From Ulvibacter sp047614245 (GTDB lineage Bacteria > Bacteroidota > Bacteroidia > Flavobacteriales > Flavobacteriaceae), in contig JBLHIC010000049.1 in the NCBI GenBank assembly GCA_047614245.1, forward strand, positions 1 to 17,923: DNA of 17,923 nt. Reading direction: 5' to 3'. Positions 1-8,315 of the stretch are shown piece by piece (the first letter of the stretch is position 1; every line of letters starts with the position of its first letter). The translations under genes were made by a program, and so were the position numbers. Under the pieces are notes generated by a model. It saw nothing but the letters and a program-made list of their open reading frames with translations, did no database searches and was not told the DNA's origin.

Positions 1-30
1 AGTCCAGCAATCCAAGAACCCAAATATCTA

Positions 31-2520
31 TTATAATTCCGGTTTATTATCATTGACAAAGAAGATGGAATTCGCAAAAAATAGTTTTCCATTTTCCCAG
101 AACGAACGAAATAGCACATCATCAGCCAGATAAATAATACTGCCACTTCCCATACGGGTTTCACCAAATATCATTGAATTCTTAAGTCCGGCTTTGGCGT
201 CTTTCCCAGAGAAACCAGAAACACTCACCGCCTCATCTTTTATATAGCCTACATTATATCCGTCCTTTAAAAACTGATAAGAATCCTTCCCTTGCTTTAG
301 ACTAAAGTAGGTGTTGGTATAACCAAATGCCATTGGATGCGAGTCATCGATACTTAGTTTGTAAATACTTCCGGTAATAAAATCTTTAACACTTTCGCGC
401 TCTCTTTGATCATAAGGAGTAAGGTTTGCCTTCTTGGTATTGATAGAATCTTTGTCTTTAGAGGCGTCTTTATTTTTAGTAAGATCAAATCCATCCTTAC
501 CTTCAAACGATGCTGCTGCACGACCCAAGGTGATAATTTTTCCTCCACTACGCACCCAAGTTTTTAATTTTTTCAGAGTTACTTCATTTAAAACACTACT
601 GTACCGTCCTTCTGGCATAATAAGCACGTTGAATTTAGCAAGAGATGTTCTGCTGAGGTTTTCAGTATCAATATTTGTAATAGGATATTTTAATTGAGTT
701 TCAAAAAAGTGCCAAGCCGATCCAAAACTTAAAGAACTAACACCATCTCCTTTTAACATTGCTATTTTTGGAGCGTTTATTATTTTAACATCTGGTGATC
801 CAAAATCGGTTTTATTATCACTAAAACTGCTTGGTGCTGCATATAATTCTCTTTGATGCTCATTTGCAATTTTTGTAACCGAGCTATGAAAATCTTTGTT
901 TTTCCGATTGTCACTTTTCGTGATTATAAGACTTCCTCTTCCGAAATCCCTTCCCTGAAAACGCAGTTTCTTTTCAGAAAAACGAACCCGAATCCCATTT
1001 TGAATCAATGCCGCTAAAAATGTTGCGTCACTAATATCGTCCCATTTGGCAATATAACCTGCCCCTTTTGGCATAGGAATATTATTCGAAACAACTTGAG
1101 GTTTATTCCCATTGGCTGAAACTAGCGCAGTAGATGCAATTGTTTCAAGTCCGTAAGCATACGGTAGACTCCAAGCTGTAATATCGTAGGTAAGAGGCTC
1201 ATCTAATTTGGCGTCTGGTTCAAATAGTACCTTGACCATTTTTCCTTTTGGCTGATTCGTACTTACGACTAAGGCTCCGGTGGCATCCATAGAGCCATCT
1301 TTGGCTTTCTCAAAACTATAGCCGCTCACTTTTCCTCCAGAAGAGAAGCCGTATTTAATCTCATGACGGTCCAATAGTTTCGTTACTGCTTTTATCTTAT
1401 CAGCTTTTCCTTTTAGCACATAACTCTTGTATTTTGGGTTATTGCTTGTGAAAAACTTCTTGAATTCTGTATTCAGTCTGGTTGCATTATTCGAAGATAT
1501 TTCAACGGTAGATAAACCAGTTGTGGTATGATGTGCAACACGATCTACTAGCGTTAATACATAGCCTTCATCGGTATTAATACCTAAGCCTGCTCGGCCG
1601 TGGCCTGCCTGTTCGTAAGTCATTCCAATCGCTCCCATAAACATAGGGTAGGTGTCACCATAACTAGGATACAGTAAATCGAATCGTTCTCTTGTAAAGA
1701 ATAACCAACCTTCTTCATCAAAATAGCGCGCATGATTTTTACCAATTTCGGTTTGAAAATCCCGTTGAAAAGGTGTTATTATTTCGTGATATGGCTCTGC
1801 TGCGGGTGCAAAGTAATAAGGTTCATTAATTCCTTGCTCGTGAAAATCTACGTGTACATGAGGCATCCAAGTATTATAAAGTTTTATGCGTTGCTGGCTC
1901 TCAACTTGCGTTGCCCAGGCCCAATCACGGTTCAGGTCAAACAGATAATGATTTGGACGCCCTCCAGGCCAAGGCTCATTATGCTCTGTGGCCGACTGTT
2001 CCACGTTATAAGGAGTGGATTTTACCTGATTGTACCAATTAGCATATCGATCGCGTCCATCGGGATTGATACAAGGGTCAATTATAACTACGGTGTTTTG
2101 CAACCAATTTTGCTTTTCTGTAATAAGTTTGTGGAGGGTAAGCATTGCTGCTTCTGTACTGGAAGCTTCATTTCCATGAACGTTATAACTTAGCCAAACA
2201 ATCGCTTTTTGAGGATTTGCAGTGCCATCCTCAAGCCCTATATTTTTTAAATTATCTTTTCTAATACTTTCTATATTGGCTAGATTCTCTGGGGAGGAAA
2301 CGACGGCGTAGGTAAGCGGTCGGCGCTCATTGGTTTTACCGTATTCGTCGTATGCCACCATATTGGAATTGGCAGCAACGTGCTCAAAATAACGAACTAC
2401 ATCTGCGTGACGAGAAAACTCTGATCCTATTTCATAGCCCAGAAATTCTGCTGGGGATTGTAATTGCGCACATACGTTTGTGATTAGGAATAGGAAAATA
2501 ATAGTCAGGAGACGCGTCAT
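31..2520 (-). CDS. Secreted M14-family zinc carboxypeptidase-like protein with C-terminal amidotransferase-like domain
   Basis: 829 residues, complete. A hydrophobic signal peptide spans residues 1-18, with likely cleavage VCA|Q, so it should be exported. The M14 peptidase domain (about 25-345) shows the zinc pair H115/E118 (HGNE), NPDGR at 152-156, DLNRDW at 195-200 (the substrate-binding Asn-Arg pair), a third zinc ligand probably H227 (DFHEQG), and the catalytic Glu probably E303 (TYEQAGHG). All catalytic positions appear intact. Residues about 583-670 resemble the class I glutamine-amidotransferase/DJ-1 fold (NVLIMPEGRY, then WVRSGGKIITLG), an architecture known in long Bacteroidota M14 proteins. 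No T9SS sorting domain is visible at the C-terminus, so periplasm or outer membrane release by another route is more likely. A charged Lys/Asp-rich stretch lies at 680-700. It is divergent from bshC with 114 bp between starts. Its substrate cannot be read from sequence; peptide trimming is the family-based expectation. Confidence 0.9.
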   Translation of the reverse strand: MTRLLTIIFLFLITNVCAQLQSPAEFLGYEIGSEFSRHADVVRYFEHVAANSNMVAYDEYGKTNERRPLTYAVVSSPENLANIESIRKDNLKNIGLEDGTANPQKAIVWLSYNVHGNEASSTEAAMLTLHKLITEKQNWLQNTVVIIDPCINPDGRDRYANWYNQVKSTPYNVEQSATEHNEPWPGGRPNHYLFDLNRDWAWATQVESQQRIKLYNTWMPHVHVDFHEQGINEPYYFAPAAEPYHEIITPFQRDFQTEIGKNHARYFDEEGWLFFTRERFDLLYPSYGDTYPMFMGAIGMTYEQAGHGRAGLGINTDEGYVLTLVDRVAHHTTTGLSTVEISSNNATRLNTEFKKFFTSNNPKYKSYVLKGKADKIKAVTKLLDRHEIKYGFSSGGKVSGYSFEKAKDGSMDATGALVVSTNQPKGKMVKVLFEPDAKLDEPLTYDITAWSLPYAYGLETIASTALVSANGNKPQVVSNNIPMPKGAGYIAKWDDISDATFLAALIQNGIRVRFSEKKLRFQGRDFGRGSLIITKSDNRKNKDFHSSVTKIANEHQRELYAAPSSFSDNKTDFGSPDVKIINAPKIAMLKGDGVSSLSFGSAWHFFETQLKYPITNIDTENLSRTSLAKFNVLIMPEGRYSSVLNEVTLKKLKTWVRSGGKIITLGRAAASFEGKDGFDLTKNKDASKDKDSINTKKANLTPYDQRERESVKDFITGSIYKLSIDDSHPMAFGYTNTYFSLKQGKDSYQFLKDGYNVGYIKDEAVSVSGFSGKDAKAGLKNSMIFGETRMGSGSIIYLADDVLFRSFWENGKLFFANSIFFVNDNKPEL

Positions 2521-2583
2521 ATAATTGATTTTAAAATTCTGGGCTAAAACTACTAAAGTTTTACCAAAATATTGATTGAGAAT

Positions 2584-2612
2584 TTTGAATTCTGATTTAA
2601 ACCGTATTTTTG
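2584..2612 (+). promoter_or_regulatory. Bacteroidota-type promoter of bshC
   Basis: TTTG at 2584-2587, a 17-bp spacer, then TATTTTTG at 2605-2612. This fits the Bacteroidota sigma-ABfr consensus (-33 TTTG, -7 TAnnTTTG) exactly. The bshC ATG follows 22 nt later, giving a leader of roughly 15-20 nt with no Shine-Dalgarno sequence. Confidence 0.6.
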
Positions 2613-2634
2613 ATCTAACTTTCTGAAAAACAAT

Positions 2635-4230
2635 ATGACGATTCGTACTATTCCCTATTCTAAAACTGGTTATTTTTCAAAATTAATGTGTGATTACGTT
2701 GCTGAAAACCCTACGTTAGATTATTTCTACGGAAGGTTTCCGAAGTTAGAAAATTTCAAAGGGCAGTTGGAGGAGAAGCAATTGTTATTTAATTACGATT
2801 CAAGAAAAACATTAGTTCGCGCTCTTGAGAAGCAATATGGAAATACAAATACTTCAGAAGCGACAGGTAATAATATCTCATCTCTTTCCGAAGCAAATAC
2901 TTTTACGATTACTACAGGGCACCAGCTCAATTTATTTACGGGACCCTTGTATTTCTTATATAAAATATTCTCAGTAATTAATCTTTCAGAAAAACTAAAA
3001 GAAACTTATCCCGATTCGAATTTTGTTCCAATTTATTGGATGGCGACTGAGGATCATGATTTTGATGAAATTAACTATTTTAATCTCTTCGGAAAAAAAA
3101 TTGAATGGAAACGAGAGAGCGCAGGAGCAGTTGGAGCTCTTTCCACAGAGGGGCTTTCAGAAATTTTGAAGGATTTGAAAATTCAATTGGGCGAGAGCGA
3201 TAATGCAATTAAACTCACAGCCCTTTTTTCTGAGGCATATACAAACCATGAAAATCTTGCTGATGCTACTCGCTATTTAGGTAATAAATTATTTTCAGAC
3301 TACGGTTTGGTTATCGTGGACGGAAATGATAAAGCATTAAAAGAGGAGTTTGCGCCTTATGTTAAGCAAGAACTCTTAGAAGGCAATTCGTACTCTGAAA
3401 TCACTGCGACGTCAAATCGATTGACAGATTTAGGATATCCGCAACAAGTTTTTCCGCGGGAAATTAATTTGTTTTATCTGGCAGACGGAATTAGAGAACG
3501 GATCATAGAGAAAGAAGGTCAATTTTATGTGAACGACACTTCAATTAAATTTTCTCGGGATGAGATCTTAGTTGAGCTAGAAAAGAATCCACATAATTTT
3601 TCACCTAATGCCTTATTAAGACCGCTATATCAGGAGATTATTTTACCAAACCTTTGCTATGTTGGTGGGGGTGGAGAACTGGCATATTGGTTTCAGTTGA
3701 AAGATTATTTTGAAAGTGTAGGGATTCCTTTTCCAATCTTGTTATTACGGAATTCGGTTTTATTGATGAACGAGAAGGATTCAGAAAAACTGGAAAAATT
3801 AGATGTAACCTTGGATTCTTTGTTTTTGCCAAAACACGAATTAGAAGCGAAATATACGCTGCAACTTTCAAAAGTTAATATTGATTTTACAAAGCAAAAG
3901 GCCCATTTGATTGAGCAGTTTAAAGCCTTACATAATTTAGCCAAAGAAACTGACACTTCTTTTGAGGGAGCCGTTGCGGCCCAAGAAAAAAAGCAGATCA
4001 ATGGACTAGCCCATTTAGAAAAGCGACTATTAACAGCGCAGAAACGAAAGCATTCAGATCAATTGAAACGATTAACTGCGATACAGACCATTCTCTTTCC
4101 GAAGCAAAGCCTGCAAGAACGTCTTGTTAATTTTTCGGAGTTTTATTTAGAGTTTGGCGATGAATTGCTTTTAGAGTTAAAACAAAATTTGGATCCACTA
4201 GCAAATGAATTTACTGTTTTGGAGCTTTAG
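2635..4230 (+). CDS. bshC: Putative cysteine ligase BshC (bacillithiol biosynthesis)
   Basis: 531 residues, the usual family length (about 530-545). BshC is the proposed last enzyme of bacillithiol synthesis, adding cysteine to glucosaminyl-malate in the cytoplasm. Visible family signatures are TTGHQLNLFTGPLYFLYK beginning at residue 93 and PIYWMATEDHDFDE beginning at residue 132, both part of the Rossmann-like core. Residues about 390-485 are rich in Lys, Glu, Gln and Leu with few helix breakers, fitting the C-terminal coiled coil described for the family. No signal peptide. The start is the first ATG after a good promoter, and MTIRTIPYSKTGYFSKLMCDY matches the family N-terminus. bshA and bshB are not in the window, so the pathway genes are dispersed, as is common in this phylum. 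It appears monocistronic: guaA has its own promoter element 170 bp downstream. Confidence 0.93.
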   Translation: MTIRTIPYSKTGYFSKLMCDYVAENPTLDYFYGRFPKLENFKGQLEEKQLLFNYDSRKTLVRALEKQYGNTNTSEATGNNISSLSEANTFTITTGHQLNLFTGPLYFLYKIFSVINLSEKLKETYPDSNFVPIYWMATEDHDFDEINYFNLFGKKIEWKRESAGAVGALSTEGLSEILKDLKIQLGESDNAIKLTALFSEAYTNHENLADATRYLGNKLFSDYGLVIVDGNDKALKEEFAPYVKQELLEGNSYSEITATSNRLTDLGYPQQVFPREINLFYLADGIRERIIEKEGQFYVNDTSIKFSRDEILVELEKNPHNFSPNALLRPLYQEIILPNLCYVGGGGELAYWFQLKDYFESVGIPFPILLLRNSVLLMNEKDSEKLEKLDVTLDSLFLPKHELEAKYTLQLSKVNIDFTKQKAHLIEQFKALHNLAKETDTSFEGAVAAQEKKQINGLAHLEKRLLTAQKRKHSDQLKRLTAIQTILFPKQSLQERLVNFSEFYLEFGDELLLELKQNLDPLANEFTVLEL

Positions 4231-4395
4231 TTTCGTAATGATTTGTGACGAGTATTGTGTTCTCATATCACTTAGAGTACTCCTCTTGAATTCAAAATAA
4301 ATTAAATTACCTATTCAGCATTTAGAAATTAAGTTATTGTTGAAAAAACCTTTTAAAATTATCCAATTGATTTTAGTCAGCTTATTTTTTTAATT

Positions 4396-4403
4396 TACTT
4401 TTG
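4396..4403 (+). promoter_or_regulatory. Candidate -7 promoter element of guaA, only 3 nt before the ATG
   Basis: TACTTTTG matches TAnnTTTG exactly. Its -33 partner is weak (TTTA at 4372-4375, spacer 20). Transcription expected a few nt downstream would begin at or next to the A of the guaA ATG (4407). The TTG at 4401-4403 that could be taken as an in-frame start lies inside this element. Confidence 0.5.
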
Positions 4404-4406
4404 CCT

Positions 4407-5936
4407 ATGCAAAATAACGTCCTAATTTTAGATTTCGGATCACAGTATACACAGCTAATCGCTAGACGCGTTCGAGAACTTAATATTTACTGTGAAATCC
4501 ATCCATATCACAAAATTCCTGAAGACTTAGATCCATTTAAAGCTGTAATATTATCGGGTAGTCCTTTATCTGTGCGTGGTGAAGATGCAGCACATCCTGA
4601 TCTATCGAAAATTAAAGGTGCAATCCCATTATTAGGCGTTTGTTATGGTGCACAATATTTGGCTCATTTTAATGGTGGAAACGTAGCGCCATCTAACAAT
4701 AGAGAATATGGGAGAGCAAAATTGTCGACAATCTATGATCATGAAGGTTTATTTTCTAAAATTGGCGAAGGGACTCAAGTTTGGATGAGTCATGCGGATA
4801 CGATAGCAGAATTACCTGAAAATGGAGTTTTATTGGCTAGCACAGATGATGTAAAGAATGCTGCTTATAGAATAGAAGGTGAAGAGACATATGCGATTCA
4901 GTTTCATCCTGAGGTGTATCATACGACCGACGGAAAGTTATTACTAGAGAATTTTCTTGTGAATATTGCAGGTGTTGCCCAAACGTGGACACCGGCGGCT
5001 TTTGTTGAGACTACGGTAAACGAATTAAAAGAAAAGCTAGGTAATGATAAAGTTATATTGGGGCTTAGTGGGGGAGTCGACTCTACGGTTGCTGCAATGT
5101 TACTGCATGGAGCAATTGGATCTAATCTGTACTGTATTTTTGTGAACAATGGTTTGCTTCGGAAAAATGAATTTGAGTCTGTTTTGGAGCAATATGAAGG
5201 GATGGGGCTCAATGTTAAAGGAGTTGATGCTACGGCACGTTTCTTGTCTGCTTTAGAAGGTATTAGTGATCCAGAGACAAAGCGTAAAGCAATTGGAAAC
5301 GCTTTTATCGAAGTGTTTGATCAAGAAGCTCATTTAGTTGAAGATGTTCATTGGCTTGCTCAGGGAACTATTTATCCAGATGTGATAGAAAGTGTATCAG
5401 TAAACGGTCCTTCGGTTACGATTAAATCGCATCATAACGTAGGTGGTTTGCCAGATTATATGAAGTTGAAAGTTGTAGAACCACTTCGCATGTTATTTAA
5501 AGATGAGGTGAGACGTGTTGGAAAACAAATGGGTATTGATGCAGAATTATTGGGAAGACATCCTTTTCCAGGACCCGGATTAGGGATTCGAATTCTGGGT
5601 GATATAACCGCTGAGAAAGTTCGTATCTTACAAGAGGTTGATGCAGTGTTTATTGATGGGCTAAGAAAATGGAACCTCTACGATAAGGTTTGGCAAGCTG
5701 GAGCCATGTTGCTGCCGGTTCAAAGCGTTGGGGTTATGGGTGATGAACGAACATATGAGAAAGTAGTTGCTCTTAGGGCAGTTGAGTCTACAGATGGAAT
5801 GACGGCAGATTGGGTAAACTTGCCATATGAATTTTTGCAAGAAACATCAAATAATATAATAAACCGTGTAAAGGGCGTTAATAGAGTAGTGTACGATATT
5901 AGTTCAAAACCACCGGCGACAATTGAATGGGAATAG
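4407..5936 (+). CDS. guaA: GMP synthase (glutamine-hydrolysing)
   Basis: Converts XMP to GMP using ATP and glutamine, the last step of de novo GMP synthesis in the cytoplasm. With the ATG at 4407 it is 509 residues, close to the normal length. The class I glutamine amidotransferase domain (1-190) has nucleophile C79 (GVCYGAQ) and H168/E170 (FHPEV). The ATP-pyrophosphatase domain starts at about 200 with the PP-loop SGGVDS (221-226). The C-terminal dimerisation domain has the conserved GRHPFPGPGLGIR and ends in KPPATIEWE. All catalytic residues are present. An in-frame TTG at 4401 would add only two residues, lies in the promoter element, and homologues begin just before ILDFGSQYTQLI, so ATG is chosen. 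The LysM gene follows after 35 bp in the same direction, suggesting co-transcription. Confidence 0.98.
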   Translation: MQNNVLILDFGSQYTQLIARRVRELNIYCEIHPYHKIPEDLDPFKAVILSGSPLSVRGEDAAHPDLSKIKGAIPLLGVCYGAQYLAHFNGGNVAPSNNREYGRAKLSTIYDHEGLFSKIGEGTQVWMSHADTIAELPENGVLLASTDDVKNAAYRIEGEETYAIQFHPEVYHTTDGKLLLENFLVNIAGVAQTWTPAAFVETTVNELKEKLGNDKVILGLSGGVDSTVAAMLLHGAIGSNLYCIFVNNGLLRKNEFESVLEQYEGMGLNVKGVDATARFLSALEGISDPETKRKAIGNAFIEVFDQEAHLVEDVHWLAQGTIYPDVIESVSVNGPSVTIKSHHNVGGLPDYMKLKVVEPLRMLFKDEVRRVGKQMGIDAELLGRHPFPGPGLGIRILGDITAEKVRILQEVDAVFIDGLRKWNLYDKVWQAGAMLLPVQSVGVMGDERTYEKVVALRAVESTDGMTADWVNLPYEFLQETSNNIINRVKGVNRVVYDISSKPPATIEWE

Positions 5937-5971
5937 AAGTTGAGTAGACTTTCAAATAAAACTCATAATAC

Positions 5972-7864
5972 ATGAAAATAGTAATCTATCTAAGTTTTCT
6001 TTTTGTTTTTAGCTTTAGCTGTGGAGCACTTGCTCAACAGCAGTACAAAAGTCATACTGTGCAAGAAGGCGAAACGGTATTTAGCATTGCAAAGGTATAT
6101 GGTATTGGGGTAGAAGATATCTATCGCTTAAACCCAAATGCCAAAGAAGGAGTTAAAATTAATTCGATTTTAATTGTTCCGGATAAAGACAACCAAGTCG
6201 CAATCAATGAAGATATTAAGTTTAAGAAACACAGGGTAAGAAGAAAGGAAACACTCTTTAGTATATCGAAGAAGTACGATGTAAGCATTGATATGATAAA
6301 GAGATATAACAAAGAATTATATTCCAGAGCTATCAAGAAAGGTGAGCGGCTAAAGATTCCTATCGGACTTGAAAATGTCACGATTGTTTATAGTCCGACT
6401 GTAGAAACGGATACAATTACCTATCAAAAACATACGCTTGAACCTAAAGAGACCAAATATGGAATTGCGCGAAAATATGGAATCACCATTGCTGAACTTG
6501 AAGCCTTAAACCCTGGCATGGGTAAAATTATTAACATAGGCGCGGTTATAAACGTTCCAGTAAGCGCTGTAATAGAATCTGCAACAATTGATGAAGGTTT
6601 TGAGTTTTATGAGGTTAAACCTGTAGAAGGGTTTTTTCGTTTAAGGGTGAAGTTAGGCCTTAGTAAGAAAGAAATTGTTACGCTTAATCCTTACGCTAAA
6701 GATGGTCTGAAAGAAGGGATGATATTAAAAATTCCTAGGGATAATATGGTTATTGATAAAGTCGAAACTGTGAATCTTGAAAATGGAATCTACAATAAGG
6801 ATAAAAAAAGACTAGCTGTTATTTTACCATTTCAATTACAAAAGGTGGGGGTAGATACGATTAATACCAATACTGTCCTTATTAAAAAAGGTGGAATGCT
6901 CCGGGTTGCACTTGATTTCTACAGTGGTGTTCTTATGGCTGCTGAATTTGCTAGAGATAAAGGAATTTCTGTACATTTAGACGTTTACGATAATGAAGGA
7001 AGTAACAGTAAAACGGCTTCAATTATTACGAGGAATGATTTTAGCAATGTAGATGCCGTTATTGGACCTCTTCGACAAAAGAATGTTGAAAAAGCGGTGA
7101 CTATGCTTCGTGATTTAAAGACGCCTATTTTTTCTCCTTTGAGTAATAGAGAAATTGCAATGTCGTCAAACTTTTTTCAAACACTCCCAACAGATGAAAT
7201 GCTAAGGAAATCTATGATGGATTTTTTGATAGCCAATAACGCTGGTAAAAATGTATTACTAATTTCTGATGTAGATAGAGTTGAGCAAAAAGCTAAAATT
7301 TTAAAGGCTTTACCTAATGCGATTACGCTTTCACCTCGCGAAAAAGGGTTTTTATACCTAACAGATATTGATGTAAAATTAAGTGAAGAAAAAGAGAATT
7401 GGGTAATACTTGAATCTATTAAACCTGGAATTATTAGTAATACTTTAGGCCTCTTAAACGGAATGCCAGAAACGTTTAAAATTAGATTGTTTACATTAGA
7501 TAGAAATGATGCATATGAATTTCACGATGTGTCGAATACTCATCTAGCAAAGCTTAATTTTACTTTTCCATCAGTAAATAAAAGCTACAGTTATAAAGAT
7601 AAAAATCCATTTGTTGTTAGTTATAAGAATAAATATGGAGTCTACCCTAATCGTTATGCGGTTCGAGGTTTCGATGTGACTTATGATATATTACTAAGGT
7701 TGGGGTCGGCTGAGGATGTTTTCGAATCTACTGAAAGTGATTATGTAACCGAGTACGTCGAAAATAAATTTAGATATACTAAAACTTCATCTAGGGGATA
7801 TCGAAATCAGGCGGCATATATAATTAAGTATAAGGATGATCTTGAATTTGAAATCATAGAATGA
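5972..7864 (+). CDS. Exported LysM-repeat protein with periplasmic-binding-protein-like domain
   Basis: 630 residues. The signal peptide is residues 1-21 (ALA|QQQ). Four LysM-like repeats follow at about 26-70, 86-130, 152-196 and 211-255; the first three have the typical H-x-V/L..E..ETxxxIAxxYG pattern, and the fourth is divergent (EFYEVKPVEGFFRLRVKLGL). LysM modules bind N-acetylglucosamine-containing glycans, so the N-terminus probably holds the protein on peptidoglycan. Residues about 278-605 resemble the type I periplasmic-binding fold of amino-acid receptors (RLAVILPFQL, VDAVIGPLR, then YAVRGFDVTYDILLRLG). No transmembrane helix follows, so this is not a membrane-anchored receptor. It sits 35 bp after guaA and its stop overlaps the next start (ATGA). 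The fusion is a recurrent Bacteroidota architecture, but the ligand and role are unknown. It might sense or scavenge a wall-derived ligand, which is inference only. Confidence 0.88.
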   Translation: MKIVIYLSFLFVFSFSCGALAQQQYKSHTVQEGETVFSIAKVYGIGVEDIYRLNPNAKEGVKINSILIVPDKDNQVAINEDIKFKKHRVRRKETLFSISKKYDVSIDMIKRYNKELYSRAIKKGERLKIPIGLENVTIVYSPTVETDTITYQKHTLEPKETKYGIARKYGITIAELEALNPGMGKIINIGAVINVPVSAVIESATIDEGFEFYEVKPVEGFFRLRVKLGLSKKEIVTLNPYAKDGLKEGMILKIPRDNMVIDKVETVNLENGIYNKDKKRLAVILPFQLQKVGVDTINTNTVLIKKGGMLRVALDFYSGVLMAAEFARDKGISVHLDVYDNEGSNSKTASIITRNDFSNVDAVIGPLRQKNVEKAVTMLRDLKTPIFSPLSNREIAMSSNFFQTLPTDEMLRKSMMDFLIANNAGKNVLLISDVDRVEQKAKILKALPNAITLSPREKGFLYLTDIDVKLSEEKENWVILESIKPGIISNTLGLLNGMPETFKIRLFTLDRNDAYEFHDVSNTHLAKLNFTFPSVNKSYSYKDKNPFVVSYKNKYGVYPNRYAVRGFDVTYDILLRLGSAEDVFESTESDYVTEYVENKFRYTKTSSRGYRNQAAYIIKYKDDLEFEIIE

Positions 7865-8265
7865 GTACAGCAAAAGTAACTTACATAGGAAACCTCCGTA
7901 CCGAGTGCGAACATTTAAATTCGGGTGCTACTTTTATTACCGATGCCCCTACAGATAATAATGGGAAAGGAGAGGCTTTTTCTCCAACTGACACTGTTGC
8001 AACTGGTTTAGCTAGTTGCATGATGACGATGATGGGTATTAAGGCGGCAACATTAGATGTTTTGTTGGAGGGTACAACTGCCGTGGTGACAAAGACTATG
8101 GCTGCAAATCCACGTAGAATTTCAAGAATTGATGTAGAAATTGAGGTGCCTACCAATGTGAGTGAGAAATTTCAAAAGATTTTAGAGAACACAGCGAATA
8201 CCTGCCCAGTATTATTTAGTCTACATCCAGATATTGAAAAAGTTATAGTTTTTCATTGGGGCTAG
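7861..8265 (+). CDS. OsmC/Ohr-family protein (likely thiol peroxidase)
   Basis: 134 residues, normal for the short OsmC-like subgroup. The family uses a pair of cysteines to reduce organic hydroperoxides. Both are present: C53 in GLASCMMTMMG at the start of the long central helix, and C115 in NTCPVLFSLHP. Cytoplasmic; no signal peptide. The ATG overlaps the stop codon of the LysM gene (ATGA at 7861-7864), so translation is probably coupled and it is the last gene of a guaA-LysM-OsmC operon. It is more like the general OsmC (YhfA-like) branch than Ohr, but the substrate cannot be decided from sequence. Given bshC one gene further upstream, bacillithiol as the reductant is an attractive but untested idea. 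Confidence 0.9.
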   Translation: MSTAKVTYIGNLRTECEHLNSGATFITDAPTDNNGKGEAFSPTDTVATGLASCMMTMMGIKAATLDVLLEGTTAVVTKTMAANPRRISRIDVEIEVPTNVSEKFQKILENTANTCPVLFSLHPDIEKVIVFHWG

Positions 8266-8275
8266 GTCTTCGGAA

Positions 8276-8304
8276 TTTGAAAAAATAAATCTTTGATATT
8301 TTCG
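8276..8304 (+). promoter_or_regulatory. Weak Bacteroidota-type promoter before the DUF922 gene
   Basis: TTTG at 8276-8279, a 17-bp spacer, then TATTTTCG at 8297-8304, which differs from TAnnTTTG at one position. The ATG is 11 nt downstream. Position and spacing are right but the match is imperfect. Confidence 0.33.
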
Positions 8305-8315
8305 TTAGTGAGTTT

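Noticed and set aside
1..30. Possible end of another gene or a terminator left of the M14 stop
   Set aside because: Only 30 bases are available and no stem or coding signal can be judged.
1732..2193. 153-codon open frame on the plus strand opposite the M14 peptidase
   Set aside because: It lies entirely antisense to well-conserved peptidase motifs (HGNE, NPDGR, DLNRDW), and its translation has no recognisable features or promoter.
2521..2634. Promoter for the minus-strand M14 peptidase
   Set aside because: Only one-mismatch elements (such as TAGTTTTA read from 2552 to 2545) without a correctly spaced -33 box; not strong enough to call.
4250..4282. Inverted repeat GAGTA / TACTC after bshC, considered as a terminator
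   Set aside because: Only 5 bp pair, with a large mismatched interior and no T run. The GAGTACTC at 4275-4282 is a short palindrome likely by chance.
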